Below are positions 1 to 10,703 of a stretch of 64,000 nucleotides of DNA, in pieces. The stretch covers positions 9,757,012-9,821,011 of the forward strand of contig OZ024809.1 of assembly GCA_964017045.1 (NCBI GenBank). Direction: 5' to 3'. Origin of the DNA: Omphiscola glabra. Lineage: Eukaryota > Mollusca > Gastropoda > Lymnaeidae. Position 1 is the stretch's first letter, and each line of letters opens with the position of its first letter. The notes under the pieces are model-generated. The model made no database searches. It was not told where the DNA came from and saw nothing but the letters and a program-made list of their open reading frames with translations. The translations under genes were made by a program, and so were the position numbers.

Positions 1-112
1 GTCGAATGGATGCTCTCAACATATTTAAAAAAAGTGTCATCACAAATAATATCATCTCGGATTAAATTTGTAGAAAGCGTTGGAGTATAAGAATGTATAG
101 GAAAGTATAATC

Positions 113-366
113 CCACGACATGTGACTACATCTAGGACAGTACAATTCAGTGACTTATGCCCACATCTAGGGCAGTAAAATCCCATATCTTATGCCCACA
201 TCTAGGACAGTAAAATCCCATGTCTTATGCCCACATCTAGGGCGGTAAAATCCCATATCTTATGCCCACATCTAGGACAATAAAATCCCATGTCTTATGC
301 CCACATCTAGGACAGTAATATCCCATGACTTATGCCCACATCTAGGACAGTAAAATCCCATGTCAT
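113..366. repeat. 35-bp minisatellite, about 7 copies
   Basis: The core acatctaggacagtaaaat recurs every 35 bases (cores near 128, 163, 198, 233, 268, 303 and 338) with a few substitutions such as ggacag/ggcag and catgtct/catatct. A decayed eighth core (acatctgagaca) follows near 380. There is no coding signal. It lies upstream of the GPCR exon and is probably intronic. Confidence 0.9.
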
Positions 367-974
367 GACTTTTTCTTAACATCTGAGACATAACAATTCG
401 ACCAATCGGCTGGGGCGATGCCAGAGTTGTAATCAGGGGCGATTACTTGCGGCACTGCTTTATCTATTCACCTCATTGATTGATAAGACCTGATCCTGCC
501 GTACGTTAACATGTAGGATAGAAATATTATTGTGCACTAGAAATATCAAGCACAGCTCTACATATTTCAGTGCTACGATAAAGTTATTCATTTCCCTCTG
601 TAGCCCACTGCTTTAAAAATTCCATTGGTTGCACATTTTATCGCATCGCACTCTGGTAACTATGAAAGGTATTTTTATTTTCAGCTGCTTTTTTTTGTAT
701 TGGAATTATGAACAGTTGAAGTATAGAAACATATATTAATAAAGATGCATTTCTGATTCTTTCTCTGCGTAATGGCGCTCACTAGCAACAAACAACTAGA
801 AAACAAGGACAACGGCAACAACAAAACAGTTGAAGAACACCCTCATCCCCACAAACGTCGCGTCACTTAAACACGAAACTTAGTTATGCCCTGCCCTCCC
901 CCCCTTTTTTTTACTGTCATGCGCAGTTGGACGAACTACGATGTAAATAATGAATGTATTCCTCTCAATTCCAG
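367..974. other. Non-repetitive stretch before the TM6 exon
   Basis: This is AT-rich sequence. A 33-codon frame at about 770-870 (starting MALTSNKQLENKD) has no recognisable domain and no clear splice acceptor, so I do not call it a gene. The last bases, cctctcaattccag, form the acceptor of the next exon. The region is presumably part of a GPCR intron. Confidence 0.4.
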
Positions 975-1124
975 ACAGTCATCAGACAGCAAGAGCTCGC
1001 CAGAGGCCAGGGTGACGCATCTCCTCCTGGCGGTCTCTGTGGTGTTCCTCCTCTTCCACACACCGTTCCACGCCATCAGGATCAAACTGTTCATCTTGAC
1101 GCTAACAAAGCAAGAGCCTAATAG
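975..1124 (+). CDS. GPCR exon encoding TM6 (150 bp)
   Basis: The exon follows the acceptor cctctcaattccag and is followed by gtaaag. It starts and ends after two bases of a codon, so it is symmetric and 150 bases long. It encodes a basic/polar stretch (SSDSKSSPEARVTH, the end of intracellular loop 3) and then a hydrophobic helix (LLLAVSVVFLLFHTPFHAIRI). The open frame extends upstream to 886, but that part lies before the acceptor and is intronic. Confidence 0.72.
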
Positions 1125-4100
1125 GTAAAGGGTTCAAACCCACGCTATATCGATAGAGTGGCAGAGTTTCCCCTTGGCTTAACATCGACCGCGGGGAAAA
1201 TGACGAGAGGTTCTTAGCCAATTATCTGAGCCCCCCCCCCTTTTAAGTGACGTTATCGGAGAGCACCTTGAGGTTGTCAACATTTCTAACAAAATTGTGA
1301 CGTTTTCCAGATTATTTTTTGTTTAAATAGTGCATTTTCTATTATGGACTATGGCAACTCAGAGACGAGGGAAAAAAGATTAAATTCCTTTACATGATGG
1401 TAATAGACTGCCCGCCCCCCCCCCCCCTTGGACACAGCAAGCCCCACTGACCCCTATGTTACACTTTTGAAGCCCCTTATTCCCCCTCCCCTCTGTCCAT
1501 CCACCCTAGCGTATTGAACCGTCTGCTCTTAAATGGTTTAGTATCTCGTTTCTGATTGGTCAACAGAGTCGCGACTAAAATAGCCGAATCGTCTGCGTCT
1601 TGCTGGATGATCCATCTCATGTTATTGCGCCGGTGTTTATTTTCTCATCAAGGTTTAATGATAACAAAGATCGTTTCTCTGCCAGCGCTGTGTTGCCTTA
1701 TGATAACACTCATTGCCTGCCTGGTGGGATGGGGATAGTCATACAAGGTGTGTTGAAACTTGAAGTGCAAGCGCAGGCCAAACGCAATGAGAACGTTTCG
1801 GCCAAAAGCCTTCTTCCGTTCACAAAGAAGAAGGCTTTTAGCCGATACGTTCTCGTTGTATTGTCCTTTTCTTTCATTTAAAGCGCTGTGACCGAAGGAA
1901 CGTCGTCTAGAGGTTAGGTCCACTGCGCTATAGTCACAGACAAATTTCGCAGTAAAAAAAAATCTCCTCTCCTGGACTGTTGTGATTCTTCTAACTCCTA
2001 AAGAGCCGATGTGTTGAATGAAAACAAATACCAGAACGCAGAGAAACAGTTAATCAAAATATGTTTAATTCTTTTGATGCATATGTGTTGAAATGCACCA
2101 GCAACCACAAAATACTTAGATCCACATTAAAATATCAATTCTACACCACAAAAAAAAAAAAAAAAAAAAAAACATACATTCTATCGACTCCACTCGTCAC
2201 TGTCTCGCTCAACACTCAACACTTTCATTTTTTTACACACTCCTCCTCACGTGTTTTTTCCCCCCACACACCAAGACGGTCATACACGACACACCAAGAC
2301 TGTCATACACGACACAACAAGACGGTCATACACGACACACCAAGACAGTCGTACACGACACAACAAGACAGTCATACACGACACACCAAGACGGTCATAC
2401 ACGACACAACAAGACGGTCATACACGACACACCAAGACGGTCATACACGACACACCAAGACGGTCATACACGACACACCAGGACGGTCATACACGACACA
2501 ACAAGACGGTCATACACGACACACCAAGACGGTCATACACGACACACCAAGACGGTCATACACGACACAACAAGACGGTCATACACGACACACCAAGACG
2601 GTCATACACGACTCACCAAGTCGGTCATACACGACTCACCAAGACGGTCATACGTTACTGAGAAAAACTCGTGGGGTATACAGGAAAACCCACGAGCGCT
2701 CTCTTAACCTCATCAAAACATACACAGAAAATGTAATCACACGATTTGTACCGTGACAAGTGCCAGCATGCATTGCTCCACTATTCTCTTCACATTGCTC
2801 CACTATTCTCTTCACATTGATCCACTATTCTCTTCACACTGCTACAACGCAGTCCTTCATTCATTATCCTTGTGGATGGGGATGGGGAAAACGGCCCGTG
2901 GGATGCGTGCGGAAATATTGTATCGTGGGCAGTGAACGGTAATATTCGCTCGACGGATCGGTACGGCAACATTGGCTCGTAGGACGGGCAACATTGGCTC
3001 GTAGGACGGGCAACATTGGCTCGTAGGACGGGCAACATTGGCTCGTAGGACGGGCATTATTGGCTTGTAGGACGGGCAACATTGGCTCGTAGGACGGGCA
3101 GCATTGGCTCGTAGGACGGGTAGTGGAAAATGCGTATAACGGATTCCCAATCGTGCCTTGTTTGATATGACATAAACTAGCCATACAGTTATCATTTTGA
3201 ATTATACAGTAGCTATGTCTATTACATAGATGTCATTTTGTATAAAAAAGCAGCCATGTTCTGTCATACAGTAGCCATGCTGTAACATACAGTAGCCATT
3301 TTGTAACAAACAGAAGCCATGTTCTAACATACAGTAGCCATACTGTAACATACAGAAGCCATGCTGTAACATACAGAAGCCATGTTGTAACATACAGTAG
3401 CCATGTTGTAACATACAGTAGCCATTTTGTAACAAACAGAAGCCATGTTCTAACATACAGTAGCCATACTGTAACATACAGAAGCCATGCTGTAACATAC
3501 AGAAGCCATGTTGTAACATACAGGAGCCATGTTGTAACATACAGTAGCCATGTTGTAACAAACACTAACCATGTTGTAACATACAGTAGCCATGCTGTAA
3601 CAAACAGAAGCCATGTTCTAACATACAGTAGCCATGTTGTAACATACAGTAGCCATTTTGTAACAAACAGAAGCCATGTTCTAACATACAGTAGCCATAC
3701 TGTAACATACAGAAGCCATGCTGTAACATACAGAAGCCATGTTGTAACATACAGAAGCCATGCTGTAACATACAGAAGCCATGTTGTAACAAACACTAAC
3801 CATGTTGTAACATACAGTAGCCATGCTGTAACATACAGAAGCCATGTTGTAACATACAGAAGCCATGTTGTAACATACAGAAGCCATGTTGTAACATACA
3901 GGAGCCATGTTGTAACATACAGTAGCCATGTTGTAACAAACACTAACCATGTTGTAACATACAGAAGCCATTTTGTAACAAACAGAAGCCATGTTCTAAC
4001 ATACAGTAGCCATGTTGTAACATACAGTAGCCATGCTGTAACATACAGAAGCCATGTTGTAACATACAGAAGCCATTTTGTAACAAACAGAAGCCATGTT

Positions 4101-7100
4101 CTAACATACAGTAGCCATGCTGTAACATACAGAAGCCATGTTGTAACAAACAGAAGCCATGTTCTAACATACAGTAGCCATGTTGTAACATACAGTAGCC
4201 ATTTTGTAACAAACAGAAGCCATGTTCTAACATACAGTAGCCATACTGTAACATACAGAAGCCATGTTGTAACATACAGTAGCCATGTTGTAACATACAG
4301 TAGCCATGTTGTAACATACAGTAGCCATGTTGTAACATACTGTAGCCATGTTATAACATACAGTAGCCATACTGTAACATACAGAAGCCATGTTGTAACA
4401 TACAGAAGCCATGTTGTAACATACAGTAGCCATGTTGTAACATACAGTAGAGATGTTGTAACATACAGTAGCCATTTTGTAACATACAGAAGCCATGTTC
4501 TGTCATACAGTAGCCATGTTGTAACAAACACTAACCATGTTGTAACAAACACTAACCATGTTGTAACAAACACTAACCATGTTGTAACATACAGTAGCAA
4601 TCCTGTAAAATACAATAGCCATGTTCTATCATACAGTAGCCATGTTGCAACGTATCTTGTGGTATCATTAAGTGACGAAACATTCCCATCTTGAACACCA
4701 TGCCTGTAAACCTTTGTCACAAATCTCAACTCTGTGACACTCAATTGTGCCATGGCCCTTATATACCCGCCTTCCCCTTTCCATTAATTTCCTCCCTCCA
4801 CCACCGAGGTCCCACTTTCCCGAATGTGATCCACGAAGAACTCACAGCAACATGTAGAACGAAGAAACTTAGAACGAAGAAACTATTAGAAGCATTAACC
4901 TGGCGGATGTGTTCAACCTTATCTGTCTAAGAACCCTTTATTCGTTTAGACCAGCGCAAACTTGAATGGTATGGCCACGTGACCAGAAAACAAGGGCTCG
5001 CCAAAGAAATCATGCAGGGCACAACTAGAGGAGGAAGAAGAAGAGGAAGACAGAGAAAAAGATGGGAAGATAACATCAAAGAGTGGACGGGATTAAAACT
5101 AGACGATGCTATGCGTAGTGCAGAAGACCGAGAGGAATGGAGAAGGATAGTTTTCATGTCATCTGTGGCGCCCCAACGGTCCAAGGACTAAGGGGCATGA
5201 TGATGATGATGATCTCAAAGTATGTAATACTACCCAAAAGGTTAGATTCCCCCCTCCACCCGGGGAGCTAAAATCCCCACAGATTTGGATGGCACTGTTA
5301 TCACAGGGTGCTGCTGAAATAAGAGGAGTTCATTTTTGTGATCTAGATTTAACATTTTAACAAGAAGGAAAAAAGCTCTAAATCATCGGCGTGGAAGACA
5401 CAGAAAGAAGAGAGACATTTGTTCTAACGACATTTGTTCTAACGACATTTGTTCTAACGACATTTGTTCTAACGACATTTGTTCTAACGACATTTGTTCT
5501 AACGACATTTGTTCTAAAGACATTTGTTCTAACGACATTTGTTCTAACGACATTTGTTCTAAAGACATTTGTTCTAAAGACATTTGTTCTAAAGACATAT
5601 TTTGTTCTAAAGACATATTTTGTTTTAAATACATTTGTTCTAAAGACATTTGTTCTAAAGACATATTTTGTTCTAAAGACATTTGTTCTAAAGACATTTG
5701 TTCTAAAGACATATTTTGTTCTAAAGACATTTGTTCTAAAGACATTAGTTCTAAAGACATTTGTTCTAAAGACATTTGTTCTAAAGACATTTGTTCTAAA
5801 GACATTTGTTCTAAAGACATTTGTTCTAAAGACATTTGTTCTAAAGACATTTGTTCTAAAGACATTTGTTCTAAAGACATATTTTGTTCTAAAGACATTT
5901 GTTCTAAAGACATATTTTGTTCTAAAGACATTTGTTCTAAAGACATATTTTGGACTAAAGACATTTGTTCTAAAGACATATTTTGTTCTAAAGACATTTG
6001 TTCTAAAGACATATTTTGTTCTAACGACATTTGTTCTAAAGACATATTTTGTTCTAAAGACATATTTTGTTCTAAATACATTTGTTCCAAAGACATATTT
6101 TGTTCTAAAGACATATTTTGTTCTAAATACATTTGTTCCAAAGACATATTTTGTTCTAAAGACATATTTTGTTCTAACGACATTTGTTCTAAAGACATAT
6201 TTTGTTCTAACGACATTTGTTCTAAAGACATATTTTGTTCTAAAGACATATTTTGTTCTAAATACATTTGTTCCAAAGACATATTTTGTTCTAAAGACAT
6301 ATTTTGTTCTAACGACATTTGTTCTAAAGACATATTTTGTTCTAACGACATTTGTTCTAAAGACATATTTTGTTCTAAAGACATTTGTTCTAAAGACATA
6401 TTTTGTTCTAACGACATTTGTTCTAAAGACATATTTTGTTCTAAAGACATATTTTGTTCTAAATACATTTGTTCCAAAGACATATTTTGTTCTAAAGACA
6501 TATTTTGTTATAAATACATTTGTTCCAAAGACATATTTTGTTCTAAAGACATATTTTGTTCTAAATACATTTGTTCCAAAGACATATTTTGTTCTAACGA
6601 CATTTGTTCTAAAGACATATTTTGTTCTAAAGACATATTTTGTTCTAACGACATTTGTTCTAAAGACATATTTTGTTCTAACGACATTTGTTCTAAAGAC
6701 ATATTTTGTTCTAAAGACATATTTTGTTCTAAATACATTTGTTCCAAATACATATTTTGTTCTAAAGACATATTTTGTTATAAATACATTTGTTCCAAAG
6801 ACATATTTTGTTCTAAAGACATATTTTGTTCTAAATACATTTGTTCCAAAGACATATTTTGTTCTAACGACATTTGTTCTAAAGACATATTTTGTTCTAA
6901 AGACATATTTTGTTTTAACGACATTTGTTCTAAAGACATATTTTGTTCTAAAGACATTTGTTCTAAAGACATATTTTGTTCTAAAGACATATTTTGTTCT
7001 AAATACATTTGTTCCAAAGACATATTTTGTTGTAAATACATTTGTTCTTAGGACATATTTTGTTCTAAAGACAGTTGTTCTTAAGAATTTCTTTTAAACA

Positions 7101-10100
7101 CATTCTTTTCCATGCGAAGAGCATGTGACTATTTCCTATAAAGTATGTATGGGGTAAATCAATAGATGCCAGTAGTGATTACACATTGCCATCTGAAATG
7201 AAAACCTTCAGACTCTTGTCTGTCGTTGCTGGTTGTCAAATAAAATGGTCGCGCACTTGAAATTGGGGTTTGCTACGTCACAACTGAAACACAAACCTGA
7301 TGTTTGTATGTATGGTCAAATATAAACAATTGGACAAAATGAATTGTGTCCTAGAAACGCAACGCTAAATAAATGAAGCAGATAAACTTAGTGTTGCATT
7401 CAGGAGTCGTCCCCCAACCCCCTCCATCCTCTTACTGTTACACTAGAACTCCCACAGTGCTACAAACAAGAATTAACGGCCCTTCTGATATTACTTAGCC
7501 GCATGAGGATGGATTAAAACATGATTTATTGATGGAAAGGTTGCGTCTCAAATCCATCAACTGTCGGTCTGAATGATAATAAAGCCAGCATACAATCCAA
7601 CTTTTTGTCTTCTCATTACGCCAGCATACAATCCAACTTTTGGTCTTCTCATTACGTCAACATACAATCCAACTTTTGGTCTTCTCATTACGCCAGCATA
7701 CAATCCAACTTTTGGTCTTCTCATTACGCCAGCATACAATCCAACTTTTGGTCTTCTCATTACGCCAGCATACAATCCAACTTTTGGTCTTCTCATTACG
7801 CCAGCATACGATCAGAATAGACTGGCGCATATTTAATTCAAGTTCAAGGCCCATGAGAAGGTTATCTAATTTTCTAGTGCGCCGTCTCAGCTGTGGCAGC
7901 ATAAGATCTGGCAGCATGAAATCTGGCAGCATGGCATCTGGCAGCATGAAATTTGGCAGCATGGCATCTGGCAGCATGACATCTGGCAGCATGAAATCTG
8001 TCAGCATGACATCTTCTGTAACACCATGGCGGGCTTTACGCTAATTGCTCGCAGTGTCATACACCAAGTTGGTTCTTTGCAGATGATGTCGCCCCCGTTA
8101 CGTAGGCGAGACTGGAAGAAGATTTATCTGATCGAGTCTGTGAGCATCTTCGCAATACTGAGAAGGGAAAAAAAATTCCAATCTTCAGCCTGGTCCTATT
8201 TTAAAGGACTGAGACATAAAAGCACGTCAGATGATACCTATCCCTCACGGCACTTATTTCTTACACTCTTAATATCGACGAGAGACAGGAGAGAGAATAC
8301 ATTCATTTTAAAAAAAAAAGAATATTTCTTGGCGCCATATAGAATCAATCCAATCCAGTCTTTTAGGTGGGAGCTTCCACTCCCCTTCTGTTTTATTTTA
8401 ATTTCTTATTAAAATTTGGCATTTCCTGCTAACCTAGTCACCCAAAATTCTTAAACCGCATTAATATTGGATTTTTATACTTGTCTTGTTTCTAGCCTTT
8501 CTACAGTATTTCTAAACAAAGTTCTGATTTTATTTTATTTATATTGTCGTGTTTGCTGGTGAAGGCTTTCAGAAAACGTCCCTTTCATTGCCTGTTGTCG
8601 TTGCCCGGTTTTCCACATACCATTTTCCTTGCGAATATAATATTTTCATCTTCTACGTCTAGGCTGACGAAATATAAGGAGGGGCACTGCAGCTGGTAGA
8701 AGTGATGATATTTTAAACGTTCTCAATCTAGGCCCTCCCCACCCCCCACCTCCCACGTGTGTTACTTTTTGCATTCCAACATTATATTTATAATTTTCGT
8801 TGTTTTTTTTTTTTATTTACACATTTTCCTCTTCAGCCAATCGAATTTATTCCTTTATTTAAAGGCCATGCGATCATTTTACCTTGAATTTCTCTCGTTG
8901 TCTCTAGATTTATTACAGTCACATAAAGTGTAACTATTATGTTTGAATTGATTGCAAGTCATGTGAGCAGTCAATCTACAACTGATACTATTTATCTGTT
9001 CCACTGTAGTATGTTAGGATGTTGTAAATCATACGCCAGAACGCGACAGTCCAGCTGGATATCCGGTTTATCTGATGAACCACTTCCGGCAAGTGTCTGA
9101 TGAATGACACTCTCAGGAAACCGGGAGGAAAATCTCCAACAAAGTGGAGGAAAGAACGAAAACCGTTTTCTTTTTTTCTTCTTTTTTTTTTCTTTTTTTC
9201 TTTTTTTTTTTACTCAAAGGGGTTTTTAAATATTTTCTTTGATCTTTAAAATTATGCGAAATGTCATTGACTTGTTTTATGGGTCACTAATCAGCGACTT
9301 GTTTTATGGGTCACTAATCAGCGACTTGTTTTATGGGTCACTAATCAGTGACCGGTTTTATGGATCACTAATCAATTACTTATTTTATGGATTACTAACA
9401 TTATATTTTTTTTAACGGAAGGGATACTTGAAATAAAAAAGGTTCATGGCCTTTGAGACAGGTATTATGACCTTTGAGACCTATGTATTTATTTTTTAAA
9501 AATAATAAATAAAACACAACATCGTTATATGATTAATTAGTTTGACCCTACAGTTCTTGGCGAAAGTCTTGTAGATACTCTCTCGTCCTTGAAAGTAGGT
9601 CAATGTATGACTGACGTTTAAAAAGCAAAACGAAATTCTTTATTAGATTTTCTCGTCTGCTTAGGACGTAAACAAGCTAGCACCTTGGCGTGAATCAGTT
9701 TTAGGACAAGTCCAGGTTAGTGTTACTAGAAAGACGGTTAATGAAAACTGTGGCTCGGTGGTCATCTTTAGTTGATCTGGTGAAGGTTTAATCGTTCTCT
9801 TAAATTGTCATGTCTTTCCATCTGCTGGTTACAACTCACGACTGAACAGGACACATGTCTAATGACCCTTGGTGTACAGGGTGAAACCTTACAAAATCTA
9901 AAGAACGAGTTTGCAAATTACACAAAAATGATGACAGAACAATAAGTAAAAATATATATTTTTTTTTTAAAATTTAACTTAGCATAGCCAAACTACATTA
10001 CAGTGTTTTATTTCAATTTTTTCCACTTCTCTTTCTCTCCTCAGATTGGACAAAAGTATATATCACATATTCAGACTTATCTTCAATTTTGATACTATAT

Positions 10101-10387
10101 TTAGCTGTGCCATTTACCTCGTTTTCGGAGACAACTTCCGGAGCGTCTTCTGTGACCTTTACTTCTCGCGCTGCATGAACCGGAAGTCGTCCGAGTTGAC
10201 ATCTTCCATGACCGCAGCACGAACAGTACCCCCGAGTCACGGCACCGATCGCAGCGATGTGAACAGACCCAACAACAATGTGCTGGAGATGAGACGAGTG
10301 GCAGCCAACGATAAAGTAGATACCGAAGACTCGGACGATGACGAGGCGAAGACACGAGCGAGTCTTTTAACGACAGAAAGTGTCTGA
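975..10387 (+). CDS. 3' end of a class A GPCR gene (two exons: 975-1124 and 10045-10387)
   Basis: Two exons join in phase. The first ends in ..AG with donor AG|GTAAAG at 1124/1125. The second follows the acceptor ctctctcctcag and starts with A, giving an AGA (Arg) codon and an open frame to the TGA ending at 10387. The joined product reads as TM6 with a conserved proline (FLLFHTPFHAIRI), a short third extracellular loop (KQEPN-R-LDKS), TM7 and helix 8 (FGDNFRSVF), then a Ser/Thr- and Asp-rich cytoplasmic tail of about 75 residues. That is the C-terminal quarter of a peptide- or chemosensory-type rhodopsin-family receptor in the plasma membrane. The 5' exons (TM1-TM5) lie outside the window. 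Oddities: TM6 has FHTP where most receptors have CWxP, and TM7 has SCAIY at the NPxxY position. The ligand cannot be told from sequence. The 8.9 kb intron is packed with minisatellites. Confidence 0.75.
1125..1751. other. GPCR intron, non-repetitive part
   Basis: Intron sequence after the donor. It contains a ggttcaaaccc motif resembling a pol III B box near 1131, and poly-C tracts near 1231-1240 and 1411-1427. No gene is seen. Confidence 0.4.
1752..1905. repeat. Foldback (inverted-repeat) element
   Basis: Two arms lie head to head around a roughly 10-base centre. The left arm has gaacgtttcggccaaaagcc (followed by ttctt) and the right arm has its reverse complement, aagaaggcttttagccgata (followed by cgttctcg). 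The flanks of both arms also resemble each other (cttgaagtg.. and, inverted, ..cattt aaagcg). A single arm recurs at 58880-58975. It is a palindromic pair of a small dispersed repeat, able to form a long hairpin in DNA or transcript. Confidence 0.75.
1906..2266. other. GPCR intron with poly-A tract
   Basis: Non-repetitive AT-rich sequence with an A tract at about 2149-2172. The open frames crossing it belong to the following array. No gene is seen. Confidence 0.4.
2267..2652. repeat. 23-bp minisatellite, about 16-17 copies
   Basis: The unit contains accaagacggtcatacac, repeated every 23 bases, with an accaag/aacaag alternation and rare cgg to cag changes. Because 23 is not a multiple of 3, all three frames are read in rotation (THQDGH, TKTVIHD, PRRSY), giving long but meaningless open frames. 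Confidence 0.93.
2768..2842. repeat. 22-bp tandem repeat, 3-4 copies
   Basis: tccactattctcttcacatt recurs every 22 bases three times, with a decayed fourth copy. It sits between the 23-bp array and another, unrelated 22-bp array. Confidence 0.85.
2963..3122. repeat. 22-bp minisatellite, about 7 copies
   Basis: The unit ggcaacattggctcgtagga (plus cg) is repeated about seven times. One copy has attattggcttg. It is unrelated in sequence to the 22-bp array just upstream. Confidence 0.9.
3245..4660. repeat. 21-bp minisatellite, about 67 copies
   Basis: The unit tagccatgttgtaacataca (plus g) varies at a few fixed sites: gtt/ctg/act/ttt after cat, aac/cac, tac/aac, and cagt/caga/cagg. The period of 21 keeps frames open; on the minus strand it yields 7-residue repeats (LLYVTTW, CMLQHGY, ATVCYNM) over up to 506 codons. 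There is no signal peptide, start context or non-repeat domain, so these are not genes. It lies inside the GPCR intron. Confidence 0.92.
4661..4942. other. Unique spacer between the 21-bp array and a LINE tail
   Basis: Non-repetitive sequence with a small duplication (acgaagaaacttagaacgaa). It may hold eroded retrotransposon sequence upstream of the recognisable LINE tail, but I could not read RT motifs in it. Confidence 0.35.
4943..5211 (+). pseudogene. 3' tail of an RTE-like non-LTR retrotransposon
   Basis: The + frame reads RLDQRKLEWYGHVTRKQ, then a basic GRRRGRQRKRWEDNIKEW segment, then MRSAEDREEWRRIVF and a stop at 5189-5191. This is the extreme C-terminus seen in endonuclease/reverse-transcriptase proteins of RTE-type LINEs. 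The sequence then runs into a short (atg)n repeat (gatgatgatgatgatgat), the simple-repeat 3' end usual for such elements. The RT core is missing, so this is a 5'-truncated dead copy inside the GPCR intron. Confidence 0.75.
5405..7090. repeat. 15/18-bp minisatellite with higher-order structure
   Basis: The left third is mostly the 15-mer acatttgttctaacg or acatttgttctaaag. Further right it mixes with an 18-mer, acatattttgttctaaag (the 15-mer plus three bases), and settles into a repeating 18+18+15 block of 51 bases with the variant tails aaatac and ccaaag. All units are multiples of three, so a 568-codon + frame (TFVLK/TYFVLK) and minus frames (MSLEQ) stay open. Neither has non-repeat coding features. 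Confidence 0.92.
7091..7584. other. GPCR intron, non-repetitive
   Basis: About 490 bases of mixed composition between two arrays. No motif, exon or transposon end was recognised. Confidence 0.4.
7585..7816. repeat. 36-bp minisatellite, about 6.4 copies
   Basis: The unit starts cagcatacaatccaactttt and continues with ggtcttctcattacgc. Copies are nearly identical (one has gtcaacat for gccagcat). The period of 36 leaves several frames open (AYNPTFGLLITP), which are not genes. Confidence 0.92.
7894..8011. repeat. 15-bp minisatellite, about 8 copies
   Basis: The unit ctggcagcatgaaat alternates with ctggcagcatggcat and ctggcagcatgacat. Frames read GSMKS/GSMAS on the + strand. It lies about 80 bases after the 36-bp array. 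Confidence 0.9.
8012..9265. other. GPCR intron, non-repetitive
   Basis: AT-rich sequence with an open frame at 8026-8412 that has no domain or conserved motif. Pyrimidine-rich tracts lie near 8806-8818 and 9170-9212. No gene or transposon was recognised. Confidence 0.4.
9268..9400. repeat. 27-bp tandem repeat, 4-5 copies
   Basis: cttgttttatgggtcactaa recurs every 27 bases (starts near 9271, 9298, 9325). The last two copies are diverged (ccggttttatggatc, cttattttatggatt). Confidence 0.85.
9401..10044. other. 3' end of the GPCR intron
   Basis: Non-repetitive AT-rich sequence ending in a pyrimidine-rich tract (ttccacttctctttctctcc) and the acceptor tcag at 10041-10044. Confidence 0.5.
10045..10387 (+). 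CDS. GPCR terminal exon: TM7, helix 8, C-tail, stop
   Basis: After the acceptor the frame reads LDKSIYHIF (end of loop 3), TM7 (RLIFNFDTIFSCAIYLV), helix 8 (FGDNFRSVFCDLYFSRC, with a possible palmitoylation cysteine) and a polar tail with Asp-rich (EDSDDDE) and Ser/Thr clusters that could serve as kinase/arrestin sites. The stop is TGA at 10385-10387. The canonical NPxxY is replaced by SCAIY. There is no obvious alternative open exon here. Confidence 0.75.
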
Positions 10388-10703
10388 GACATGCTACTTG
10401 ATGCACAGTTGAATGTCTCATCTACCCGTGATCAGCTGAACCCAGGTCTGCAGCGGTTCCAACAGCCTAGCGTCAGCACTCCAAATTGAGATCAGCACTC
10501 GGACGGTTCTCACGTGGCTACTTACACCTTGTGTTTGATGGTGTGCTGCCTATGCCGTTTTGGTTCCTTTTTTTTTTGCCTAGTCCTGGGCGGGTTATTT
10601 AGATCAACCGGCCTTAGGCAGTTGTAATACAGACCAAATGCACGATCTAAGGCCAGATACTACACTATGTCTTCTACTTTTGTGAGATTCAAAATACAAT
10701 AAA
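10388..10703 (+). other. Probable GPCR 3' UTR with poly(A) signal
   Basis: Non-repetitive sequence after the stop. A canonical AATAAA lies at 10698-10703, about 310 bases downstream of the stop, and is the likely cleavage signal. The transcript end itself cannot be seen. Confidence 0.5.

Noticed and set aside
886..974. ATG at 886 as the start of a small TM protein
   Set aside because: The segment before 975 is separated by a good acceptor (ctctcaattccag). The homology-like GPCR pattern begins only after it and continues in phase at 10045.
1131..1150. tRNA or SINE B box (ggttcaaaccc)
   Set aside because: No A box, no cloverleaf and no defined element ends around it.
3233..4753. 506-codon minus-strand open frame (LLYVTTW repeats)
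   Set aside because: It is read entirely from the 21-bp minisatellite, and sibling frames are equally open. No start context, signal peptide or non-repeat domain.
5391..7097. 568-codon + frame and MSLEQ minus frames
   Set aside because: Products of 15/18-bp units that contain no stop in those frames. Not proteins.
8026..8412. 128-codon + frame
   Set aside because: No domain, low-complexity ends, and it lies within the GPCR intron.
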